Shown one piece after another: positions 26,119 to 34,739 of a DNA stretch of 64,000 nt. A program made the position numbers and the translations under genes. The stretch lies in NCBI GenBank assembly GCA_028277185.1, contig JANQGQ010000012.1:539046-603045 (forward strand), written 5' to 3'. Each line of letters starts with the position of its first letter. Position 1 is the first letter of the stretch. Source of the DNA: Woeseiaceae bacterium (GTDB lineage Bacteria > Pseudomonadota > Gammaproteobacteria > Steroidobacterales > Woeseiaceae). The notes under the pieces are model-generated. The model worked only from the letters and a program-made list of their open reading frames with translations. It searched no databases and had not been told where the DNA came from.

Positions 26119-26159
26119 CGGCGGGGTGCTCTCTGCCGGAATGGCTCCCAACCCCGCCG
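26119..26159 (+). repeat. Collapsed copy of the constant-loop hairpin (copy 2)
   Basis: The left arm and first part of the loop (GCCGGAATGGCTCCC, 26135-26149) are present, but the rest of the loop and the inner right arm are missing. Outer arms CGGCGGGGT (26119-26127) and ACCCCGCCG (26151-26159) still pair. The flanks match copies 5 and 7. It looks like an internal deletion of a once complete hairpin. GTGTCTGACACC follows at 26183. Confidence 0.8.
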
Positions 26160-26264
26160 TGCGAGACTGCGTACCGAAAACCGTGTCTGACACCTTCTTA
26201 ATCCCACAGTCGATGACTAGCACGACTCGTTGTGTCGTGGGCGATCTATACGTCACGACGATGC

Positions 26265-26349
26265 GCAGCCGTGAGCGCGGAAGGGGTTTTCGGAAATAAA
26301 GCGGACCGCAGGGAGCCATTCCGAAAACCCCTTCCGCGCTCGCGGCTGC
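26265..26349 (-). repeat. Constant-loop hairpin repeat, copy 3 (31-bp arms, opposite facing)
   Basis: Arms 26265-26295 and 26319-26349 pair with one G-T exception; the 23-base loop is the reverse complement of copy 1's loop. Arm sequence is unrelated to copy 1 apart from the CGGAA end. Together copies 1-3 fill the 497-base gap between the YadH-like permease and the FakA-FakB gene; no ORF there has support. Confidence 0.9.
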
Positions 26350-26387
26350 ATGGGGCTACGACATGGGTCTGCAGCTGGGGTAGCCGC

Positions 26388-28178
26388 CTAGCTGTCTTTC
26401 ACGCGATCGGGCATCGTCGCCGCGATGAGCGTACCGGGCCCGCCGTGAACGCTCAACGCAGACCCCAACTCGGTAATGGTCGACCGTTTGACGTCGCCGA
26501 TCAGGGCTTCGAGGATCGCGCGCAGTTCGAGCGCGTCGTCGCGACACAGCGCATGACCGACGGCTACGTGCATCGGACCGTCTATGGCGCTGTGTTTCAC
26601 GACGTGCTCGGCGAAACGGCGTAGTCGGCGGCGGCGGCCGAAGATAAAACCGCCATTGGTCACGCGTCCGTCCGGCATCGTGCGAATGATCGGCGTAATC
26701 CTCAGCAGTTCGGCGATCGGCTTGACGTAGCCCGGAACCCGGCCGCCGCGAACGGCGAATGTAAGGTCCTTGACGAGCGCGAAAGTCCGGGTCAGCGGGA
26801 TGCGCTTTTCGACTTCCTTCCGCGCGTCTTCCAGCGACATACCGGCTTCGGCGCACTCCGCCGCCAAAACGGTGAGCAGACCTTCGCCGGTCGATGCGTT
26901 CATCGTGTCGAGGACGTGGATTTTTCCGGGGGCGTTGACCCGATCGGCCGCCGCCACCGCCGCTTGCCACGTGCCGCTGGCCTGGGCCGACAGATTGACC
27001 GAGAGCACGTCGGCGTAGTGACTCGCGAGGAACTGATACTGCCGGCGGAGGTCTCCGGGAGCCGGTTGCGACGTCGTTGGGTGAATCGGATTCCGTTCGA
27101 CCTCGGCGAGGAACTCCTCGCTGCTGATGCTGACCTTGTCGATGAAGCTGCGTTCGCCGAAATGCACGCGGCAAGGGACCATGTTGATATCGAGGCGCTC
27201 GAGGTCGTCGTCGGAAATATCGGCTGCCGAATCGGTGATGACTGCAAACTGACGGACCCGGTCGTGACTGCTGTGCGTCTGCCGGTGCATGTCGTCGGCC
27301 TTCTCGGCGCTCACCTTGCCGAAACGCGCTGCCGCATCGAACACCCGGTCCGGCTCGTCGGCATGCATATGGACCTTCGCCTTGCGCTTGGTGCCGGCCA
27401 GCACGAGCGAATCCCCGAGTTCCGCCAGGGTCTCGCGCAGCTTGCGCCGATCGATGTCGGTGCCCGTGACGATACACTCCGTGCAGTAGCGATAGCCCGA
27501 CGCTTCGTCGATGCCCGCCGCGACGTCGATCACCTCGTCGAGTAAGGCAAGATCGGGTCGCGGCGTCTCCTTGCCGTTCACGAGGTATTGAACGACGCCG
27601 TCCACCAGCGTCACGAATCCCTTGGCGCCGGCGTCCACGACGCCTGCCTTCCTGAGAACATCGAGCTGCCCGGGCGTCTCCGCCAGAGCCTTTTCGAGCC
27701 GCGCCAGCGAGGTCGGCAGGATGCGCGTAAAGTGGCCTTCGCCGTCTTCTACGACCTGACGATGCAGGGAGCCCGCAAACGCCGCCATAACGGAGAGTAT
27801 GGTTCCCTCTTTCGGCTCGGCCATCGCGTCGTGTGCGTAGTCGCTGCCCGTGGCAACCGCTTTGCTGAACGTGTACGTAGTGAAACGGCTCACTTCATGG
27901 GCCGAGTCGGAGAGTCCCTGAAAGAACTGCGCGATGATCGCTCCGGAATTGCCGCGGGCGCCGTCGAGCAGCGCGTCGGCGAGTCCGGCAAGTACGGTGC
28001 CGAGGTGGTCCTCGCTGCGTTCGAGCACGTCGAGCGCAGCGCCCAGAGTGAGCGTCAGATTCGTGCCGGTATCGCCGTCGGGAACCGGAAACACATTGAT
28101 CCGGTTGAGGACGTCCTGTTCTTCGATGACCCGGTGAATGCCGGATCTGAGCGCCAGCGCGAAGCGGTCACCGCTCAA
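26388..28178 (-). CDS. FakA-FakB fusion: DhaL-type fatty acid kinase domain joined to DegV domain
   Basis: This 596-residue protein joins two halves that are separate in Firmicutes. Residues 1-200 are a DhaL kinase domain with NVFPVPDGDTGTNLT, ARGNSGAIIAQFF and AGVVDAGAKGF. Residues 200-305 resemble the FakA middle domain (YCTECIVTG, KVHMHADEP). Residues 310-596 are DegV/FakB: VITDSAADIS, TTSQPAPGDL, LSAQASGTW and DTMNASTGEGLL. FakB presents a bound fatty acid to FakA for phosphorylation. The usual FakA C-terminal domain is replaced by the DegV module. Phosphorylation of exogenous fatty acids is the likely role. Confidence 0.82.
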   Translation of the reverse strand: MSGDRFALALRSGIHRVIEEQDVLNRINVFPVPDGDTGTNLTLTLGAALDVLERSEDHLGTVLAGLADALLDGARGNSGAIIAQFFQGLSDSAHEVSRFTTYTFSKAVATGSDYAHDAMAEPKEGTILSVMAAFAGSLHRQVVEDGEGHFTRILPTSLARLEKALAETPGQLDVLRKAGVVDAGAKGFVTLVDGVVQYLVNGKETPRPDLALLDEVIDVAAGIDEASGYRYCTECIVTGTDIDRRKLRETLAELGDSLVLAGTKRKAKVHMHADEPDRVFDAAARFGKVSAEKADDMHRQTHSSHDRVRQFAVITDSAADISDDDLERLDINMVPCRVHFGERSFIDKVSISSEEFLAEVERNPIHPTTSQPAPGDLRRQYQFLASHYADVLSVNLSAQASGTWQAAVAAADRVNAPGKIHVLDTMNASTGEGLLTVLAAECAEAGMSLEDARKEVEKRIPLTRTFALVKDLTFAVRGGRVPGYVKPIAELLRITPIIRTMPDGRVTNGGFIFGRRRRLRRFAEHVVKHSAIDGPMHVAVGHALCRDDALELRAILEALIGDVKRSTITELGSALSVHGGPGTLIAATMPDRVKDS

Positions 28179-28221
28179 GTGACTGGTATCGGGCGTGTCG
28201 ACGACGACCTCCTTGCTCGAC

Positions 28222-28869
28222 TCACTCGCGCGGCAGCACGAAGCGCGTGCCGCGGTAGCTCATTACTACCCCGTCAGGGGTTATCTCTTCGAGACTTGCG
28301 CCTGTCTCCAGAGTATCTCCTTCCTGGAGTTTCTTCATGTCGATAAATACGAATCGATCTGCCGCCGATTCTCCATACACATGGATATCGAGATTCATGT
28401 CCGGGAGCTGGACGCCGTCGTTCAATCTGATCTCGGTCAGGGTCGGCAGCGCCTCCGGCGAGCTTGCAGTCGCGACGCCGCCCGCGCCGGGTCGGGGCTC
28501 GGTACGCGCCGCGACCGGCGTCGGCTCGACCGCGGCGGCTGCAGGCCGCTCGTCGCGAACAGCGGGCCGCGGTGCGGGTCTGGACTCCCTCAGACGGTCC
28601 GCAAAGCCTTGCTCCACGGTAGCTTCGCCCGGCGCGGGCGCTTCGGCAAGCGTTTCGTCAGGCACGCTGACGAGACGGTCGTCGTCGTTGCTGCGGGTTG
28701 CGAGAGCGACGAGCACGAGCACGTTGAGGAGCAGCAATGCGCCCAACGCCCAGATCCAGCGCGGCGGGCCAGCGGACTCTCCGGCGGTCGGGATACTCGA
28801 AAACTCGCCCGATGCCTGTTGCTGGCGGTCGGCTTCGGATTTCTTCAGGGCATCGAGGATGAACGACAT
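28222..28869 (-). CDS. gspB: General secretion pathway protein B (type II secretion assembly)
   Basis: This 215-residue protein starts MSFILDALKKSEADRQQQ, the typical GspB opening, followed by one membrane helix (WIWALGALLLLNVLVLVALA), a Pro/Ala-rich periplasmic linker and a C-terminal domain with LPDMNLDIHVYG, RFVFIDMKKLQEGD and ITPDGVVMSYRGTRFVLP. GspB works with GspA to insert the GspD secretin through peptidoglycan. It follows gspA by two bases. Confidence 0.88.
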   Translation of the reverse strand: MSFILDALKKSEADRQQQASGEFSSIPTAGESAGPPRWIWALGALLLLNVLVLVALATRSNDDDRLVSVPDETLAEAPAPGEATVEQGFADRLRESRPAPRPAVRDERPAAAAVEPTPVAARTEPRPGAGGVATASSPEALPTLTEIRLNDGVQLPDMNLDIHVYGESAADRFVFIDMKKLQEGDTLETGASLEEITPDGVVMSYRGTRFVLPRE

Positions 28870-28871
28870 GC

Positions 28872-30545
28872 CTATTCCCTCGCCAGGCGGGCCGTCAAAA
28901 GACGTGGCCTCTCGTCGAATGCCAGCAGAGAATTGATGATGATCTGCGTCTGGCCGCCCGCGAACCCGTCGACGTCGATACGATGATCCCGCTGAAACTC
29001 GCGGACCCGGCTTTCGAGTGTCGTGTCGAACAGCGGTGAGTCGACGGGGTCGGCGCGATAGCGCTCGTCGATCTCGGCCAGACTCTGCCGCAGCCAGCGA
29101 ACGCCCGGATCGTTCATGCCGGGCGCCAGCGTTACGGGCCCCCTCGGCTGCCACAGCAGTTGAAACTCTCCGAACCAGAGTTCCGATACGTCGCGCACCG
29201 GATGCGTAACCGTGACGCCGGCGATCGACAGCTCCGCGACCTCTCCGCTCAAAGCGATCAGAACGACCTCGTGATCTTCGCCGCGCGTATCGGTGAGCGT
29301 CAGGATGGCCGGCCGGTCGAGCTGCCGCAGACTGGACCACGAGCCGCGTTGGCGGTGGCAGGCCAGGCCGCGGTCGGCCGCCTGTTCGCATGCCGCGGCG
29401 CCGTCGCCGTCGAACGGTATGCCCCAGAGCTCGAACAACGAGCTGAACGCGCTGCCGATGTATGTGATGTCGCCGGCCAGCCGCAGCTGATCGTCCAGCG
29501 TTTCGTCGGGATCGGATGCAGGTGCGGATGCGGCTTCGGGTACGGAGGGCGTCTCGCCGGCCGCGCCCGGCCCGGTCTCGCCGCCGGTCGGCGTGAGTTC
29601 AGGCGTTGCCGCGAGGTCGGGCGGTACGGTCAGGTCGGCCCGTCCGGCGAGGAGCCAGATGCTGGCCCCCACGACCAGGGCGACTGGAACTCCGATCGCT
29701 GGAATCAGCCATCCCGGCAGTCCGCGCGGAGCCGGGCCGCCCTGGACTTCGCGCGCCGCACGGCGCACCAGCCGCTTGCCCACGCGCCGGGTTTCCTCTG
29801 CATAAGCGCCGAGCAGCGCCCGGTCGCAGATGACGTTCACGAGCCGCGGCACGCCCTCGGACAGGCGATAGACCTCGCGCTTGGCGGCGGTATCGAAGAC
29901 CTCACCGAGCGCGCCGGCAACCTTGAGACGATGTTCGATGTAGCGCGCGGTTTCGTCACGGGACAACGGCTCGAGGTGGTAGCGACCCGTAATGCGCTGG
30001 GCAAGCTGACGCAGATCGTTTCGCGCGAGGAGTTCGCGCAATTCCGGCTGGCCGATCAGGATGATCTGCAGGAGCTTCTGCTTGGACGTTTCGAGGTTGG
30101 TCAGAAGCCGCACCTGCTCGAGAACGTCCCGCGCGAGGTTCTGCGCTTCGTCGACGACGAGGATCGTCCGCCGTCCGGCACCGTGGGCGGCAAGCAGGTG
30201 CCGGTTCAGCGCGTCGATCAGCGCCTTGCTGCTGTAAGGCTCGTTTTGTCGTTCGACGCCGAGTTCTTCGCAGATCGACGCCAGAAACTCCAGCGGCGAG
30301 AGCTGCGGATTCAGTATCACCGCGACATCCGCATTGTCCGGCATACGGTTCAGCAGCAGCGTGCGCACCAGGGTCGTCTTGCCGGTCCCCACTTCTCCGG
30401 TCAGCTGAATGAACCCACCCGACTCCGTAACGCCGTAAACGAGATGCGCAAGCGCCTCTCCGTGCCGCTCGCTCATGAAGAGGTAGCGCGGATCCGGCGT
30501 AATCGAAAACGGCTTTTCGTTGAGGCCGAAGAAGCTGGTGTACAT
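28872..30545 (-). CDS. gspA: General secretion pathway protein A (ExeA-like AAA ATPase with peptidoglycan-binding domain)
   Basis: The 557-residue protein begins MYTSFFGLNEKPFSITPDPRYLFMS and has an AAA ATPase with Walker A GEVGTGKTT and Walker B TILVVDEAQNL. A membrane helix (about residue 278, GWLIPAIGVPVALVVGASIW) separates it from a periplasmic part ending in a peptidoglycan-binding domain (VRWLRQSLAEIDERY, VREFQRDHRIDVDG). It remodels or binds the cell wall during type II secretin assembly. The rest of the gsp genes are not in the window. Confidence 0.9.
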   Translation of the reverse strand: MYTSFFGLNEKPFSITPDPRYLFMSERHGEALAHLVYGVTESGGFIQLTGEVGTGKTTLVRTLLLNRMPDNADVAVILNPQLSPLEFLASICEELGVERQNEPYSSKALIDALNRHLLAAHGAGRRTILVVDEAQNLARDVLEQVRLLTNLETSKQKLLQIILIGQPELRELLARNDLRQLAQRITGRYHLEPLSRDETARYIEHRLKVAGALGEVFDTAAKREVYRLSEGVPRLVNVICDRALLGAYAEETRRVGKRLVRRAAREVQGGPAPRGLPGWLIPAIGVPVALVVGASIWLLAGRADLTVPPDLAATPELTPTGGETGPGAAGETPSVPEAASAPASDPDETLDDQLRLAGDITYIGSAFSSLFELWGIPFDGDGAAACEQAADRGLACHRQRGSWSSLRQLDRPAILTLTDTRGEDHEVVLIALSGEVAELSIAGVTVTHPVRDVSELWFGEFQLLWQPRGPVTLAPGMNDPGVRWLRQSLAEIDERYRADPVDSPLFDTTLESRVREFQRDHRIDVDGFAGGQTQIIINSLLAFDERPRLLTARLARE

Positions 30546-30593
30546 AGATTTTTGTAGTCCGGATCGGCGGCCGGGCCGGCTCCCGATTCTACC

Positions 30594-31760
30594 TCAATTC
30601 CGCCTGAGGCTACGGGCCCGGCCTATCGTGGTGCCCGGAAAACGCTCGCGAATACTATCGACGGCCGCGTCCACGGATCGCGGTCCCGGCTCGTCCGGCG
30701 CGTCGAACAGATCGCCCTGAGACGCGCGCACGAGACGGGTAGCACCCACGCCGAGCAGGCGCACCGGTGCCCCCGGGTGATCCGCGCACCATTCGGCAAG
30801 CAGCCGGCGGGCGACGGCGTAGATCTGCGCCGTGTCGTTGCCGGGCCCGCCGAGCGCGGCCTGGCGGGTGTAGGTCGTGAAGTCCGCGCGGCGGACCTTG
30901 ATCTGGACCGTGCCCGCTTCGAGCCTGGCGCGACGCAGGCGGGTCGCCGTCCTTTCGGTCAGGCCGAGCAGCCGGGCGAACATCGCCCCGGGGTCGGTGA
31001 GATCGGTGTCGAAGGTTTCCTCGGCGCTTAAGGACTTCTCGTCGCGCTCGGGAAGGACCGGCCGGTCGTCGATCCCCGCCGCGCGCTCGCGCATCTTGTC
31101 GGCGAAACGGCCGAACAGACTTCTGAGCGTTCCGTCGTCCGCCGTCCGGATGTCCTGGAGCGTCCGCACGTGGGCGCGTTCGAGTCGGGTCAGCGTCTGC
31201 CGGCCAATCCCGGGAAGCACGGCGGCCGGTAAGGGGTCGAGCGTCGCGCGCAGCGTTTCGCGACTGACGACGACCAGGCCGTCCGGCTTGTCGAGGTCGG
31301 AAGCGATCTTGGCCACCAGCTTGTTCCCGGCGACACCGACCGACGCAGTCAGCTCCGTTACATCGAGGATGCGCGCCTTGATCAGCCGGCCGATGGCCTC
31401 GCCCGATTCAAACAGTTTGAGGCTTGCCGTGACGTCGAGAAACGCCTCATCGAGCGACAACCCTTCCACGGTCGGCGTGAACTCGCGAAACACCTCGAAG
31501 ACCTGGCGCGAGACCTTCTGATAAAGCGCCATCCGCGGCCGGACTTTCTCGAGGCTCTTGCAGCGCCGATTCGCTTCCGACATCGGCATGGCTGAGCGAA
31601 TCCCGAAGCGGCGGGCTTCGTAGCTTGCTGCCGCGACGACGCCACGGTTGCCGGTGCCCCCGACGACGAGCGGCTTGCCCCGGAGCTCGGGATTCTCGCG
31701 CTGCTCTATCGAGGCATAGAACGCGTCCATGTCCACGTGCAGGATGCAGCGCTCCGGCAT
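30594..31760 (-). CDS. dinB: DNA polymerase IV
   Basis: This 388-residue Y-family polymerase has CILHVDMDAFYASIEQRENP, VVAAASYEARRFGIRSAMPM, the catalytic SLDEAFLDVT, helix-hairpin-helix LPGIGRQTLTRL and a little-finger domain. It bypasses lesions with low fidelity. It starts one base after the ispA stop codon, so it may be co-expressed with ispA. The usual gammaproteobacterial neighbour of ispA, dxs, is not here. Confidence 0.93.
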   Translation of the reverse strand: MPERCILHVDMDAFYASIEQRENPELRGKPLVVGGTGNRGVVAAASYEARRFGIRSAMPMSEANRRCKSLEKVRPRMALYQKVSRQVFEVFREFTPTVEGLSLDEAFLDVTASLKLFESGEAIGRLIKARILDVTELTASVGVAGNKLVAKIASDLDKPDGLVVVSRETLRATLDPLPAAVLPGIGRQTLTRLERAHVRTLQDIRTADDGTLRSLFGRFADKMRERAAGIDDRPVLPERDEKSLSAEETFDTDLTDPGAMFARLLGLTERTATRLRRARLEAGTVQIKVRRADFTTYTRQAALGGPGNDTAQIYAVARRLLAEWCADHPGAPVRLLGVGATRLVRASQGDLFDAPDEPGPRSVDAAVDSIRERFPGTTIGRARSLRRN

Positions 31761-31761
31761 G

Positions 31762-32667
31762 TCAGTTGCCGCGATGGACGATGTAGCGGGCCAGCCAACG
31801 CAAGGGTTCCGCCGTCGGACCGAGCGGATCGAGCTCACGCAATGCGTCGTCGAGCAGTTCCTCGCAACGCGCATGTGCGGCCGCCAGACCGAACAGCGAC
31901 GGGTAGCTTGCCTTGTCGAGTTCGGCATCGCTCCCGGCCGGCTTGCCGATCGTCTCCGTATCTCCTTCGACGTCGAGAATGTCGTCCTTGATCTGGAACG
32001 CGAGCCCAATGCCGCGCGCGAAGCTGTCGAGGCCGCTGAAGTGTTCGCGGGCCAGCCCGTCCGCAAGCAGGCACGCGGAGACGACGGACGCGTGAATGAG
32101 CGCGCCCGTCTTCAGCGAGAACATGTGCTCGACGGCATCCCGCGACAGCTTCTTGCCTTCGGACTCGAGGTCGATCGCCTGGCCGCCGGTCATCCCGATC
32201 GAGCCGCAGGCGCCGGCCAGAAGACGCACGAGTTCGACGCGTGCGCGGTCGCCCGCCGAGTCGAGATCGGCGAGTACCTGAAACGCCAGCGGCTGCAGCG
32301 CGTCCGCAGCGAGGATTGCGGTGGCTTCGTCGAAGGCCCGGTGTACGGTCGGCTGTCCGCGCCGGAGATCGTCGTCGTCCATGGCCGGCAGGTCGTCGTG
32401 CACCAGTGAAAACGCGTGCAGCAGTTCGATCGATGTCGCCGGGCCATCCAGCGCTACGGGATCGACACCGAGACACTCGCCGGTCGCGTAGACCAGGAGC
32501 GGGCGGACGCGTTTCCCGCCATTGAAGACCGCATAGCGCATCGCGTTGTGCAGTCGCTCGGGGTTTTCGCTGGCGGCGGGAAGCGCCTTGTCCAGCGCGA
32601 GGTCGACTCGTTCCGTGTAGCCGGAGAGGCGATCACCGAAACTGGCTGACAATGGCATTACTCGCAT
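31762..32667 (-). CDS. ispA: Farnesyl/geranyl diphosphate synthase
   Basis: This 301-residue prenyltransferase condenses IPP with DMAPP and GPP. FARM is LLHAFSLVHDDLPAMDDDDLRRG and SARM is AFQIKDDILDVEGD; GGKRVRP and KTGALI are also present. It is divergent from mvaD across a 120-base promoter region, giving one isoprenoid locus from acetyl-CoA condensation to farnesyl diphosphate. Start MRVMPLSA has GGAG ten bases upstream; ATG codons at 32685 and 32658 are alternatives. Confidence 0.9.
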   Translation of the reverse strand: MRVMPLSASFGDRLSGYTERVDLALDKALPAASENPERLHNAMRYAVFNGGKRVRPLLVYATGECLGVDPVALDGPATSIELLHAFSLVHDDLPAMDDDDLRRGQPTVHRAFDEATAILAADALQPLAFQVLADLDSAGDRARVELVRLLAGACGSIGMTGGQAIDLESEGKKLSRDAVEHMFSLKTGALIHASVVSACLLADGLAREHFSGLDSFARGIGLAFQIKDDILDVEGDTETIGKPAGSDAELDKASYPSLFGLAAAHARCEELLDDALRELDPLGPTAEPLRWLARYIVHRGN

Positions 32668-32745
32668 CTCGAAATGCTCCAACATAGATGCTTGCCGCCC
32701 CCGCAGCAATGCTCTTCTGCGCCGTTTTGCCGCTTCGCGCTGAGC

Positions 32746-32751
32746 TATACT
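32746..32751 (+). promoter_or_regulatory. Candidate -10 element of the mevalonate operon
   Basis: TATACT lies 37 bases before the mvaD start in the ispA-mvaD divergent region. No strong -35 box is visible at 16-18 bases; the call rests on the -10 match and position. Confidence 0.35.
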
Positions 32752-32787
32752 CTGCGCCCCCGGCCGTTTCAGCAAGCGGAGTCATCG

Positions 32788-33750
32788 ATGCCGATAACGG
32801 CGCTGGCCCATCCGAACATAGCGCTCATCAAATATTGGGGCAAACGCGATACCGGGCGAAACCTGCCCGCGGTCGGATCGATATCCGTTACCCTGGATGC
32901 CCTCTACACGCGGATGTCGCTCGAGATACCAGACTCACTCACCGAAGACCGGCTGACCCTCAATGGCCAGCCCGCGCCGTCCCTGTTGCCCCGCCTGGCA
33001 GCCTGCCTCGACAGCGTTCTGGGTAGGGAGCGCCCGCGGCTGTCGATCGACTCGACGAGCAACTTTCCCGTGGCGGCGGGGCTTGCATCGTCCGCGTCCG
33101 CATTTGCCGCGTGCGTCGTTGCGGCCGACGCTCTGGACGGCGGGGAACGATCGCGTGACGTGCTGAGCAATCTCGCCGGGCGAGGCTCGGGGTCCGCGGC
33201 GCGGTCGCTGTTCGGCGGCTTTGCCGAGCTTCGCAACCGGGAAGACGGAGTGGAGGTAACGACACTTCTCGGCCCGGACGAATGGCCGGTCGAAGTGGTC
33301 GTGGCCGTGACGAGCGAACACAAGAAGGCGGTGGGCTCGGGCGAGGCGATGGAAATCAGCCGGCAGACGTCGCCGTTCTATCAGCGCTGGCTCGACGAGC
33401 AGGAGCACGACCTCGCCGTCGCGCGCGACGCGATCGCGGCCAGGGACTTCGCCGCGCTCGGGAGGATCGCGGAGCACAACTGCCTGAAGATGCACTCCGT
33501 CATGTGGACGTCGCGGCCGCCGATGGTCTATTGGACGAGTGCAACCGTCGCCTGTCTCGAGACGGTCCGCGATCTCGCCGCCGGCGGCGTGCCGGTGTTT
33601 TTCACGATCGACGCCGGACCGCAAGTCAAAGCGCTGTGCCTGCCCGAGGCAGCGGATCGGGTCGCTCGGGCGCTCGGCGAGACACCCGGTGTGCAGCGGA
33701 TTCTGCGCTCGAAGCTGGGTGAGGGTGCCCGCGTTCTGGAGGCCGGGTGA
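32788..33750 (+). CDS. mvaD: Diphosphomevalonate decarboxylase
   Basis: This 320-residue GHMP enzyme converts mevalonate 5-diphosphate to IPP. It opens ITALAHPNIALIKYWGKRD and has SSNFPVAAGLASSASAFAA-like sequence (STSNFPVAAGLASSAS), GRGSGSAARSLFGGFAE and FFTIDAGPQVKALC, all diagnostic. It heads a plus-strand operon, overlapping the next gene by GTGA. Confidence 0.95.
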   Translation: MPITALAHPNIALIKYWGKRDTGRNLPAVGSISVTLDALYTRMSLEIPDSLTEDRLTLNGQPAPSLLPRLAACLDSVLGRERPRLSIDSTSNFPVAAGLASSASAFAACVVAADALDGGERSRDVLSNLAGRGSGSAARSLFGGFAELRNREDGVEVTTLLGPDEWPVEVVVAVTSEHKKAVGSGEAMEISRQTSPFYQRWLDEQEHDLAVARDAIAARDFAALGRIAEHNCLKMHSVMWTSRPPMVYWTSATVACLETVRDLAAGGVPVFFTIDAGPQVKALCLPEAADRVARALGETPGVQRILRSKLGEGARVLEAG

Positions 33751-34739
33751 CGGCACTCGTTGCGAGCGCGCCGGGCAAGCTGGTCGTTTGCGGCGAGTAC
33801 GCGGTACTCGACGGTGCGCCTGCCATTGCGGTCGCGGTGGATCGGCGCGCCGTCGTGCATGTCGAAGCGGCGGAGCGATGGTTCGTGACGGCGCCCGGTT
33901 TTGACGAACGCCCGCATGAGTTCAGCGTGCGTGCCGCGAGGATCGTATGGCCCGAGGGAAGCTCGCCCATGCCCCTGCTGGATGCGGTATTCGGATCGCT
34001 TGCCTGTGAGCCGGACAGCCCGCTGGCGCTGACGCTCGATACGGACTCGTTTTCCGCTGCCGGCGGCAAGCTCGGACTCGGATCCAGCGCCGCACTCACC
34101 GTCGCCGCAAGCGGTGCACTGATGACCTGGTGCACCGGCTCCAGTGACGGCTTGCCCGGGACCGCGGCTTTGGCCCATCGGAGTCTGCAACGGGGCCGGG
34201 GCAGCGGCGTAGACGTGGCGACGGCGGTTCGGGGCGGCCTCCTGCACTATCGCATGCCGGACGACATAGTCGAGCTCGACTGGCCTCGCGGTCTCCGTGC
34301 GCGCGTGCTCTATTCCGGCGTGCCGGCGTCGACGACGGCGAAACTCGACCGTCTGGCGGCCGCCGACCGCGATCCGTCGCGCGAGGCGCTGGCGGCCGCG
34401 GCGGCGGCCGCCGCCGATGCCTGGCGCTCGGGCGACTGCGACGCCGTGCTTGAGAGCACCGCCGCGTTCGTCGTCAGTCTCGAGGGCTTCAGCCGGGCCC
34501 ACGATCTCGGCGTGTTCGCGTCCGGCCACGAGCAACTCTCGGCGCTGGCGCAATCTCAGGGTCTCGTGTACAAACCCTGCGGAGCAGGCGGCGGCGATGC
34601 GGGAATGGTACTCGGTCGCGACCCGGCGGCACTCGCGGCGTTTGCCGAGGCAGCCACGCGGGACGGTTTTCGCGACCTGTCAATGAGTTTCGATACGACC
34701 AGCAATACGGGATTTACGGCGGCATGGACGCAAGACTGA
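33747..34739 (+). CDS. Phosphomevalonate kinase (GHMP family)
   Basis: The 330-residue kinase has the GHMP motifs SAPGKLVVCGEYAVLDGAPA, GGKLGLGSSAALTVA and a C-terminal KPCGAGGGDAGMV. With mvaD, mevalonate kinase and HMG-CoA reductase as direct neighbours, phosphomevalonate kinase (ERG8 type) is the missing activity and the best fit. GRGSGVDVATAVRGGLL resembles phosphomevalonate kinases. GTG start lies in the mvaD stop codon; its end overlaps the next gene by 16 bases. Confidence 0.85.
   Translation: MTALVASAPGKLVVCGEYAVLDGAPAIAVAVDRRAVVHVEAAERWFVTAPGFDERPHEFSVRAARIVWPEGSSPMPLLDAVFGSLACEPDSPLALTLDTDSFSAAGGKLGLGSSAALTVAASGALMTWCTGSSDGLPGTAALAHRSLQRGRGSGVDVATAVRGGLLHYRMPDDIVELDWPRGLRARVLYSGVPASTTAKLDRLAAADRDPSREALAAAAAAAADAWRSGDCDAVLESTAAFVVSLEGFSRAHDLGVFASGHEQLSALAQSQGLVYKPCGAGGGDAGMVLGRDPAALAAFAEAATRDGFRDLSMSFDTTSNTGFTAAWTQD

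Noticed and set aside
32935..34553. Long minus-strand frames opposite mvaD and phosphomevalonate kinase
   Set aside because: They lie fully opposite two well-identified enzymes and have no recognisable motifs.
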